From assembly GCA_029237695.1 (NCBI GenBank), contig CM055265.1, forward strand, positions 81,772,447 to 81,836,446: a stretch of 64,000 nucleotides of DNA, in the 5' to 3' direction. A program made the position numbers and the translations under genes. Below the pieces are notes generated by a model. That model had not been told where the DNA came from, did no database searches, and worked only from the letters and a program-made list of their open reading frames with translations. Position 1 is the first letter of the stretch; each line of letters opens with the position of its first letter. The stretch is from Conchocele bisecta. Taxonomy: Eukaryota; Mollusca; Bivalvia; Lucinida; Thyasiridae. This document shows, piece after piece, positions 34,437 through 64,000 of the stretch.

Positions 34437-35482
34437 GGACTTTGTTCCACTCAGTAAGCACAAAATGTTCTTTATAGGAATTAAATAAGTGTATAATTAT
34501 GTCACTATTCTGCCAGTTCTAAAAATTATGAGTGCCTGCTGTACAGGTAAAATCATTTACCGGTAGTAATATTTATTTTATTGAGAGTGACTCGCGGTGG
34601 TATCAGGCTATTTTCATATGCAAATGAAGCATGGTATTTTTATGCCCCACCACGATAGTGGAGGGGGCATTTAGTGTTACCCTTGTCCGTCCGTCCCTCC
34701 CGTCCCTCCCGTCCGTCCGTCACAAAACTTTAACGCTCGGGTAAATGTCTCATAATTTCTCCATCCTTCGACCGATCTGCTTCATATTTCATATATACAT
34801 TGCTATAATGGTCCTCTACTGTCCTGTGCCAAATCCACGTTCGTCCTGCCCCCGCCAAGCCCAGGGTCAAGGTCACATACTTGGTGCTTCAAAAACTTTA
34901 ACGCTCGGGTAAATATCTTATAATTTCTGTTCCCTTTCACGGATCAGCTTCATACTTCATATACACATTGCTCTAATGGTCCTCTACTGCCCTGTGCCAA
35001 ATCCACGTTCATCCTGCCCCCGCCAAGCCCATGGTCAAGGTCACATACCTGGTGCTTCAAAAACTTTAACGCTCAGATAAAAAAAAAGATTTACTTGGAA
35101 TTTGGCCTCATTTATTATCAAAGCGATATGTGGAGCATCCGTGTTCTATGAACACATTTTCTAGTTTTAATTATTTATACTAATTCAATGCGTAACCTGT
35201 AAAAAATAATATTTTCGAGTATGCTCATTGCACATCATAAAAAAAATACAGAGAATAAATAGAAATGTCCGTTAACATCTTAAGGAAATCGCGGTTATCG
35301 CCCCTGATATAAGTGTGGAAATGTACATCCAATATAAAAGGTATAATGATGCCAATCAATACGTGGGGTAATGGTGAATGAATATTTAATTTGCCAGAAA
35401 ATGTCATATCTACAGAATATACAAAACTATCTGTCTCCCTATATTATAACATTTTGTGCCTACTGAGTGGGGCATGTATTTT
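34437..35482. mobile_element. TIR element D, reversed, with nested hairpin-GTCC element
   Basis: Matches the element at 4974-5879 in reverse, with ends CCACTCAGTAAGCACAAAAT and TTTTGTGCCTACTGAGTGGG. It is split at about 34641 by an inserted element that runs to 35166. Confidence 0.87.
34641..35166 (+). mobile_element. HINE/pearl-like element H4
   Basis: Opens with hairpin TGCCCCACCACGATAGTGGA and GGGGGCA, then GTCCGTCC repeats, and ends ACACATTTTCTAGTT. Two tandem units of about 165 bp each contain GGTCAAGGTCACATAC. It sits in a T-run of element D with no target duplication beyond T. Confidence 0.82.
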
Positions 35483-35487
35483 AAATT

Positions 35488-35791
35488 ATAGTCTTATTGT
35501 ATCCCAAGACGAAAGTTGGGAGATACTATGGATTTGACATAGAACAGCATCCGCTTTAAACACTGGTCTGGAGCATAACTCAAATACCCTTTGGAATATT
35601 TTCATGAAACTTCACACATGCATAGACCATGATCCAAAATTGTGTCATGCGCAACATGCATAGATCATGACCCAAAGGTGTGTCACACGCAAGAATGACA
35701 ACTCTCACCTTACTAACATAGTACCTATTGTTTTGTGGACTGTGTGTAGGTGTAGACGGGGATACACATGTGCTTGTGTCAATTTCTAGTT
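35488..35791 (+). mobile_element. Hairpin-type element just before DUS2 exon A
   Basis: TTGTATCCCAAGACGAAAGT and TTGGGAGATAC form a 5' hairpin; the end is GTGTCAATTTCTAGTT. It lies 24 bp from the exon acceptor. Confidence 0.62.
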
Positions 35792-35814
35792 TCACTGATC
35801 ATTTCTATTTCCAG

Positions 35815-56566
<20,752 letters not shown>

Positions 56567-56613
56567 TATTTGTAGATGGTTGTTTCTTTATTATCCTGCA
56601 AATTAACCCACAG

Positions 56614-56857
56614 GGGCCCGTTTCACTAAACTTTGTACAACTAAAATGTTCGTAAGTGCAAAATTATGATAGTCTGTAAATTTCACATTAACAATGTTTT
56701 CTTTTAAACAATTATTGAATTTACATTTATTGAGCATAGGCTGCATATGCAGCCTATGCTCAATAAATGTAAATACATCAATTGAAATTTTCAGATGATC
56801 CTAAATTCGCACTTACGAACATTTTAGTCGTACAAAGTTTAGTAAAACTGGCCCCTG
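56614..56857. mobile_element. MITE G downstream of the DUS2 stop
   Basis: GGGGCCCGTTTCACTAAACT to AGTTTAGTAAAACTGGCCCC with a full central palindrome. AATAAA at 56762-56767 lies within it, about 196 nt past TGA. Confidence 0.88.
56762..56767 (+). promoter_or_regulatory. Candidate DUS2 poly(A) signal, inside a MITE
   Basis: This is the first plus-strand AATAAA after the stop that I found. It is part of the MITE G palindrome (GCTCAATAAATGTAAAT). Use is inferred, not shown. Confidence 0.4.
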
Positions 56858-57129
56858 GTGTTGCTGATAATAATAGTTGTGAAAGAAAGAATATAATTGA
56901 AACATAGCTTGTTACATACTGTACTTCCAGTATTGCCTTATAAGTGTATGCCAGTCTCTGCCTGTCTGTGTGTCTGTCGGAACAACTGGAATAATCCTTG
57001 CCCGATTTCCTCCATACTTCACAGGTGCATTGATATCGATCAGTGGAAGACACCTTTTGAAAGTGGAGTTTTTTGCACCAAATTCAAGATCACCTGCGAT
57101 AAAAATAGTTTTTTGTTCGCACTTTACTA

Positions 57130-57505
57130 GTATGGGTGGTTGGTCCTGAGCATGCGAAGTGTAATTTAACGATCGGGGGTTCAGCCTTACCGGAATGCCG
57201 ACTTACATGGTATGGCTCTCATGTACATTTTTGGCCTTCTGTTACTTGAGAGCTAAATCCTGCTATGCCCCGTTAAAAAGTAATAAGATTATTGCTGATC
57301 ATATTACTGCTGGGGTTGGAGCTAAGTGGCTCTGGTGTGGAATGGACCTGGTACCAGGTCAGGATATTCTAATTTCAGGGCTGAATATATAATTGTCTGT
57401 AAATATTATGGACAGGTTAAATACGGGATAGTCCAAACCGGTTTGCCCAGCCTTAAATGACCGTAGCTGTTGATGGGCTGTTAAATACCAATATCAGTCA
57501 TCAAT
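57130..57505 (+). mobile_element. tRNA-related SINE, diverged
   Basis: AATTTAACGATCGGGGGTTC, TGGACCTGGTACCAGGTCAG and GTTGATGGGCTGTTAAATAC. Confidence 0.7.
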
Positions 57506-57696
57506 CGCTTTACTAGTTTCCACTCAATAGCGTGAATAATCTTTCACCGATTTCCACCATACTTCACATGTGCCTTGATAGTGAGCAGAGAAAGACCTGT
57601 TTAAAGATGGCGTTTGTTGCACCTGTTAAAAATTTATTTTTTGTCACTTGCTTCTGAACAATAACGACTATATAGTCAGAGCTCGACATTGCCATT

Positions 57697-58620
57697 TTTA
57701 TGCCCCCACCAATTTATTGGGGGGCGGGGGCATTCTGTTTTACCCCTGTTCATCCATGAGTGCATCCATCCGTCTGTCCGTCCGTAAGGCAAATGTGTTT
57801 AAGTTTTCAATAACTCCTTCACCAATTTCAATAATATGTCCCTCAGTGCACACACAATGAGGGATCATAGCTACTTATTTCCCTTAACAAATCTATTTAT
57901 AGAGATCCGGTCTTATGGTTTATTTTAGCCTTTATTTCTTAGTCAATAGTGCAAATGTTAAGACTGCGAACAGCGTAGACCCAGATCAGACTCTGATCTG
58001 AGTATACACTGTTTGCAATAAAATTAATAAGTGTAAGTCCCGGATCTTATTGTGCAAATATGTAGGATAACCTGGATCAACACTAGTCGAAAACACTAAA
58101 TGGCTCCATTACACAACAAATCATGCAAAATCTGCTCTATTTACTAGTAATAAGACCCTGAAATATACAATTTGGACCAGATTTCTATAAAGAAATTCAA
58201 AGGGAAATAACTAGCTACGATCCCTCATTTGTTTCACTCCACATCAAATCCTTATGGAGTCTTCCCCCCTTTTTCGACCCCAAAATTCCCATTTTTGGCT
58301 TGTACAGAGAACTAGTCCTACACGTTTCCACTGATCCATTTCATACTTGGCATACCTGGCCACCGTCAAGTGCCACAGTACGTAGCCCATAAATGTTCAC
58401 TCCACCTCAAATCCTTGTAGAGTTATCCTCCTTCCACTCCCAAATTGTACAGAGAACTAGTCCTACATTTTTCCATCAATCAAATTTATACCTGGTATAT
58501 GTGATAACCATCAAGTGCTGCAGTGCGTGACATGAAAATGTTTTATGCATCCCCAATCCCTATGGAGTTATGCCCCTTTTACGGCTCAGAAAATCCAATG
58601 GTATTTTTGTTTTCTTTCAT
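57697..58620 (+). mobile_element. HINE/pearl-like element H8, degraded
   Basis: TATGCCCCCACCAATTTATT and GGGGGGCGGGGGCA form a 5' hairpin, then CCGTCTGTCCGTCCG. Two units near 58250-58560 share GTACAGAGAACTAGTCCTAC. Unrelated sequence lies between, and no 3' end was found. Confidence 0.65.
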
Positions 58621-59050
58621 CAAAGACAACCTTGTACAAAAGTATTGGATGCATAATATTAGCCCTTATTATACAAACATTAATCTCTAAATCTCACATT
58701 AGTAAACCTTATTAATTCTCGAATTAGATAAATGATGATCTCTTGTTCTGTATTTTGGCTGAAATTTTCCAACATTGATGTATAAAACTAATTATCATAA
58801 AAAACTGTTGTCTGTTCATTGGTTTTCTATTTATATCTTTAAAAAATTGAATGGATTTATAGCTCTGTATTTTGGTCTTACCTCATTTATAAACACTTGA
58901 TACCAAATCATATTTATATTTCTTAATTGCCTTACATTCCCAAAACAAATGAATATCTGTCTGTCTACTTTGATTGCACAAACAGGGGCTCCGGAAGCAT
59001 CATAAGATTGGTCCAGCGAATCTAGTGGGTGCACCCGCTACCCACCCAAC
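58620..59050. other. Intergenic DNA downstream of DUS2
   Basis: AT-rich, no recognisable element or exon. Confidence 0.5.
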
Positions 59051-59054
59051 GTGT

Positions 59055-59112
59055 ATGTTGTTACCACTCAATTGAACCGTCTCGCCGAGACGGTTCAACT
59101 GAGTGATAACAA
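59055..59112. repeat. Palindromic end, second complete copy
   Basis: GTTGTTACCACTCAATTGAA CCGTCTCG and its complement GACGGTTCAACTGAGTGATA ACAAC. Confidence 0.8.
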
Positions 59113-59169
59113 CGTACACTTCTGAGGAGAATTGAGAAAAATTGCAGAAAAAATATTTACATTCAGTTT

Positions 59170-60806
59170 TTAGCTCACCTGAGCGAAGCTTGTGAGGTAT
59201 TGTTACCGCAATGTGTCCGTCCATCGTCCGTCGTCCGTCCGTCCGTCGTCCGTGAACATTTTCAAACGTCTTCTCCTCGGTAACCATTGGGCCTATAGTC
59301 ACCAAACTTTATGGTCATGGTCCTTAGGTAGGGGGATTACAAAATTGTTAAAATGACGTCATCACATAATCCAAGATGGCCGCCGTCTAAAAATAGCACA
59401 AATTCTTCAAAAATCTTCTTCTCAAGAACCGCCAACCGAATTTCGACAAAACTTGGTAGGAATGATCGATGTTCAATGCTCTTTCAAAGTTGTTAAAATG
59501 GTGACCCCGGGGTGAAAATTGGGCGTGGCCCATGGGGTCAAATAGGGGTAAAATTTTATTTTTGACCGAATATGGTCATGTCATATATCAAATCGAAGGT
59601 ATCAACGAGGCGATCACTCTGGTGCATTTTCTGTCGCAATCGGTTGGTTATGTCATCCAAGATGGCCACCAAAAGGTCAAAAGGTCGTTATTTTATTAGA
59701 GATTTCAAAATTCTTATTCACATGAACCGCTTGGCCAATGGTAGCCAAACTTAAAAGTTATGGTCCATGGGTGAAGCTTTTTCAGATTTGTTAAAATGGA
59801 GGTCGTCGCTAATCCAAGATGGCCGCCGTCTAAAAATAGCATAAATTCTTAAAAAATCTTCTTCTCATGAACCGACAACCGGATTTCAACGAAACTTGGT
59901 AGGAATTATCAATGTACACTGCTCTTTCAAAGTTGTTAAAATGGTGACCCTGGGGTTAAAAATGGGCGTGGCCCGTGGGGTTAAATTGGGTCAAATTTTA
60001 TTTTTGACCGAATATGGTCATGTCTATATGAAATCGAAGGTATCAAAGAGGCGATCGCTCTGGTACATTATTTGTCGAAATTGGATGGTCATGTCATCCA
60101 AGATGGCCACCGAAAGGTCAAAAGGTCTTTCTTTTATTTAGAGATTTCAAAATTCTTCTTCACACGAACCGCTTGGCCCATGGTGGCCAAACTTCACAGT
60201 TATGATCCATGGGTGAAGCCTTTTTAGATTTGTTAAAACGGAGGTCGTCACTAATCCAAGATGGCCGCCGTCTAAAAATAGCACAAATTCTTAAAAAATA
60301 TTCTTCTCGTGAACCGCCAGCCGGATTTCGACGAAACTTGGTAGGAATGATCGACGTAGAATGCTCTTTCAAAGGTGTTAAAATGGTGACCCTGGGGTCA
60401 AAAATGGGCGTGGCCCGTGGGGTCAAATTTTATTTTTGACCAAATATGCTCATGTCATATATCAAATTGAAGGTATCGATGAGGCGATTGCTCTAGTGCA
60501 ATATTTGTTGGAATCAGATGATTATGTCATCCATGATGGCCTCCAAAAGGTCCATTTATTCAAGATTTTGAACATCTTTTTGTCAGGAACCACATGGCCG
60601 GTGCTGGCCAAACTTCATAGTAAGTTAAGATCCTTGGGTGAAGCATTTTCAGATTTGGTAAAATGAGAGTCATCGCTTAATCCAAGATGACTGCCATCTA
60701 ACAATAGCACAATTTTTTTAAAACACTTATGAACTCAATGTCACATTCTCCTCTGGTGTTCATGGAGTCAGGTGAGCGAATTAGGGCCATCATGGCCCTC
60801 TTGTTT
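59170..60806 (+). mobile_element. H1, longest copy
   Basis: TTAGCTCACCTGAGCGAAGC to GGGCCATCATGGCCCTCTTG then TTT. It has one extra internal block relative to the other copies (59890-60330). Confidence 0.87.
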
Positions 60807-60894
60807 ATATATGTATGAATTCAAAATATGTTAAAAGTATTGATCTGGCAGTCGCCGGACCTGACGGACCTGTTCCGACGCCCATGAAAAAGGC

Positions 60895-61046
60895 AGGGAT
60901 TCCGCTGGCGATCGCCACTTTCGCAATTGGCGATAAAAATAAACAATTGGCGAAAAATACAATTGATTTTTTTTCGAAAATTGTAATTTTTTATCGCCAA
61001 TTTTTTCAAGTGGCGATTTTTTTTTTCCCCAGCGGAATCCCTGAAA
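60895..61046. mobile_element. Small TIR element with GGGATTCCGCTGG ends
   Basis: GGGATTCCGCTGGCGATCGC and CCCCAGCGGAATCCC are inverted, with GCAATTGGCGATAAAA and TTTTTATCGCCAATT as inner arms. Confidence 0.82.
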
Positions 61047-61329
61047 GGGCATATAGGAATATTAATCCAATGTTATGCTTGTCTTCTACAACTTCTACAG
61101 TTTTCAGCCGATTTACTTCATACTCCGTATACATGCACATAACAATATGATAATGGTGTGCTTCAGCAAGCGAAATACCATTTGACTTAACGTGACCTTG
61201 ACCTACTTTTTTATCTCGGTGACCATATCTCTATGGGCGAGCCTCCAGTTATGCCTACGATAATGTCACACTGTAGAAAATTCCTGGTCGGGACGCACGC
61301 GGGTGTGGCTTGGAGGGGTGTTCTGTAAA

Positions 61330-61501
61330 CTGTTGCTTCTTTAGGTTAGAGAATACTAAAGGGCACAAAATCCCCAAATTAGTCCGGTATAAGATAAAAG
61401 AAAAGTGCGGGTGTATTGAGGTCACAGACACAGTTTTCTTGCAAACCTTGATCCATTACTACCCAGTTTCACTTGGGGAACATTTTGCAGCAGATTTGTA
61501 G
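61330..61501 (+). CDS. Possible terminal exon, unrecognised
   Basis: An open stretch after ttgcttctttag encodes RLENTKGHKIPKLVRYKIKE and ends EHFAADL with TAG. It is not repetitive and not recognised. It could equally be chance. Confidence 0.2.
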
Positions 61502-61645
61502 CATTTAAACGAAAACACTGAATCTGTTGGTCAAGTGTGGTAAACAGCGTTTCCATGGCCAAAAACTGTAAACAATATTGGGGGACATGACAAGGTTGGA
61601 TTTTTCTTTATAGGAGTAAGTGAACCTATTGTTTAATTCATGCAG

Positions 61646-61678
61646 AACCAGTGCAGACCGGCTGCAGGTCATGTACAA
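61646..61678 (+). CDS. Possible 33-nt exon
   Basis: Acceptor taattcatgcag, then codons TSADRLQVMY, then donor gtaggt. GC content and codons look coding, but no neighbouring exon was found. It may belong to a gene downstream of DUS2. Confidence 0.3.
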
Positions 61679-61889
61679 GTAGGTACTACAGCATCCATAT
61701 GCATAGTGAAAGTAGGAGAGACTGGCCTTATTGGATGGGATGCGGTTAAATTATACAGTGTGTTCTAACTTTTATAAGAAATGTATTAGAAATTTAGGTT
61801 TTTGCAAAAAATATGTGGCTATCCATTGGAGACTGATCATCCTATATCACTGAAGGAGCTGTATGGAACGACAGATCTACATAAACTGA

Positions 61890-62625
61890 AATAATTAATG
61901 CTAGCTCTAAATAATTAGAGCTAGCAATAAATAGTTAGAGCTAGCTGCAAATCATTTGAAGAGCTCTCTAAATCAATTTGAGCTAGCTCTAAATATTTGA
62001 TGCGAGCTATAATTATTTAGAGCTAGCGATACTTATTTGAGTAATATTGCTACCTCTAAATAATTAGAGCTAGCAATAAATATTTAGAGCTAGCTGCAAA
62101 TCATTTGAAGAGCTCTATAAATCAATTGCAGCTAGCTCTAAATATTAAATGCTACATGTAGCTGTAATTATTTAGAGATAGCAATAATTATTTGAGTTTA
62201 TGTAGAGTGGGCGTTCCTGGAACGCTAACTCTACATAAACTCAAATAATTATTGCTAGCTCTAAATATGTAATGCTAGCTCTAAATATTTAATTCTAGCT
62301 GTAATTATTTAGAGCTAGCATTAATTATTTGAATTAATGCTAGCTGTAAATAATTAGAGCTAGTATTAAATATTTAGAGCCAGCTCCAAATCATTTGAAG
62401 AGCTCTCTAAATCATTTGGAGCTAGCTCTAAATATTTAATGCTAGCTATAATTATTTAGAGCTAGCAATAATTATTTGATTTTTATGTAGATTTGGCTTT
62501 CCTGGAATGCCAACTCTACATAAACTCAAATAATTAATGCTAGCTCTAAATATGTAATGCTAGCTCTAAATATGTAATGAATGCTCTGAGCTAGCATTAA
62601 TCATTTGAGTTTATGTAGAATTGGC
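61890..62625. repeat. GAGCTAGC palindromic satellite
   Basis: Dozens of short self-complementary words (AGAGCTAGC, GCTAGCTCTAAATA, AATTATTTAGAGCTAGCAAT) in both orientations. They are interrupted three times by TTTATGTAGAGTTGG-like arms around a TTCCTGGAACG loop. Confidence 0.88.
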
Positions 62626-62639
62626 CTTCCATAGAACTG

Positions 62640-63040
62640 TGCGATCATGCAATCTTCCTTGTAGAATTGATGGGTCTCATACGGTATCAAAGGCTTAATT
62701 GTGCTTTGATTCTGGGGACTTCAAACACTCAGATGGCTTTGAACACGGCCACGTTGCTTTGTATTATAGACTGATTCAGTTCCAGTCAAACGATATGGCG
62801 ATTTCAAAGCAATATCAAAATAGTTGTCTAACCAAATGTGCCAACATAATCCTTTTAATTGCACAGAGCTCTCCTGATATTGCTGGCTATATTATGACTT
62901 CCGTAGAATGTCAATAATTAATAGGCTTATATTGGAATATTACATGCGTTCATTTGATTTTCAATAGTATTGGCAATTCTGAGCTTCATATAAGACATCA
63001 TTTACTTTTAGTGGGGTCAATATGTTACAAAAAAAAGGCC
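62640..63040. other. Unique DNA right of the GAGCTAGC satellite
   Basis: An open stretch reading CFDSGDFKHSDGFEHGHVAL (62699 on) is not recognised and has no clear splice sites. Confidence 0.4.
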
Positions 63041-63044
63041 GTGG

Positions 63045-63460
63045 GTGGTTGGTCGGGCGAACGTGACGTCGCAAATTAACGGTAAGGGGTCCTCCTTATA
63101 GGAATCGCGATTTGCCTGGTTTGGCCCTTAGGTACGTTTTTATCTTTGGCTATTGCCCATTATAAAAGTAGTAACATTATTACTGATCCTACTGCTTTTG
63201 GGAGGGAGCCATGTGATTCTGGTGTGGCGAGGACCTGGCATCAGATCAGTATTTCAGGGCTGAATATATACTGGTAGTTTTTTTTATTGTAATATTTAGT
63301 TATGATTTTGGTATTTTCCCCCCCATTTGTACATGTACTTGAACATGTACATGTACTTGTACAGGTAATATATGGGATTTAGTACTAAACCCATTGACTC
63401 GGCCTTAAATGACCTTAGCTGTTGATAGGCCGTTAAACCCCAACAAACAAACAAACGAGT
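63045..63460 (+). mobile_element. tRNA-related SINE
   Basis: GGTGGTTGGTCGGGCGAACG, CCTGGCATCAGATCAG, GTTGATAGGCCGTTAAACCC and CAACAAACAAACAAACG. A short TACATGTACTTGTACAGG repeat lies inside (63328-63365). Confidence 0.72.
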
Positions 63461-63714
63461 GTCACGACGAACAATTTTATCGTGCTACAGAAACTCTATG
63501 CGGTAAGAGTGAGTATGAAATAATTACTGAACGCATATCTAGTATTAATAAAAACTGAATTAAATGTATAAATTGTTTGTTTATGAAAAAGATCATTATT
63601 TACTAGTATGAAAGCCTCTTGGGAGGATTCCACCCAGAAGACATATACACATGTATGTGGACGACTGTCAGAGACTATGATCGAGCACGATATGTGTACC
63701 AAACTTGAAGACCA

Positions 63715-64000
63715 TTATAGGAATGAATGGCCTTATTGTGGAATTTATCGGGGTATAAACTTGGAAAAGTCGCGGGAATACTGGACGAGGCCTTCTGGCC
63801 TTCGTCCAGTATTCCCGCGACTTTTCCAAGTTTATATCCCCGATAAATTCAACAAAAAGGCCATTCATTCCTTATAATTCCAGCATTTGAAATAAATTCA
63901 CCAATAAAATGTGTTTATTTTCAGTTTTCTTAAGAATTATTTTAACTGCGCCTCACGGTTATGGAAAGTAGTTCGGCGTGGGAGTTTACTGGGATATAAA
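63715..64000. mobile_element. Element P, cut by window edge
   Basis: Starts TATAGGAATGAATGGCCTTA; the palindrome centre is in inverted order (GGCCTTCTGGCC). The body continues past the window end. Confidence 0.86.

Noticed and set aside
59000..60666. Frames with VMSYIKSKVSMRRSLWCIFC, also at 40442, 42013 and 17782
   Set aside because: Same H1 repeat segment in four places; frame broken differently in each, with no transposase or other motif.

Overview
The window reads as nuclear DNA of a marine bivalve or a related mollusc. It is AT-rich and intron-rich and shows no operons or ribosome binding sites. It is packed with repeat types familiar from bivalve genomes: elements opening with a hairpin and a run of GTCCGTCC, CCAAGATGGCCGCC-rich elements, tRNA-derived SINE tails ending in AACAAACAAAC, and many short inverted-repeat transposons. 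The long open frames are nearly all by-products of tandem repeats and palindromes.

Two protein-coding genes can be read by joining short exons on splice phase. On the plus strand, 11 exons from 35815 to 56566 encode 451 residues of tRNA-dihydrouridine synthase 2 (DUS2). They include the catalytic Cys, the FMN-barrel motifs, the C-terminal double-stranded-RNA-binding region and the stop. The N-terminal exons, about 88 residues in the human protein, were not found. On the minus strand, eight exons from 32595 down to 4064 chain in perfect phase into the last 279 residues of a protein I do not recognise. Both genes have introns swollen by mobile elements.

Layout: 1-4060, a 2.3 kb TIR element with an inverted satellite array, then a palindromic element. 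4064-32595, the minus-strand gene, whose introns carry a 21-bp satellite (8780-10040), a GTCC-type element with a 174-bp tandem unit (10303-11508), a nested stack of transposons (12072-15405), AGCTCACCTGAGC-type elements, piggyBac-like MITEs, a 1.5 kb satellite-bearing TIR element (22163-23697) and a 3.35 kb TIR-bounded composite (27712-31062). 33454-35790, stacked repeats between the two genes. 35815-56566, DUS2. 56614-64000, repeats, including a GCTAGC palindromic satellite and possibly one or two exon scraps.

The most unusual signal is in DUS2. Three separate exons each have an edge, with the splice site, copied in tandem into the neighbouring intron (47157-47575, 48767-49020, 53130-53493). 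In the same gene the end of a piggyBac-like MITE has expanded into a 1.5 kb satellite (50690-52210), and one MITE family sits on both sides of the last exon, 11 bp from its acceptor on one side and supplying a possible poly(A) signal on the other. Nested insertions show that the hairpin-plus-GTCC elements land within T-runs without target duplication, as expected of Helentron-derived (HINE/pearl-like) elements.
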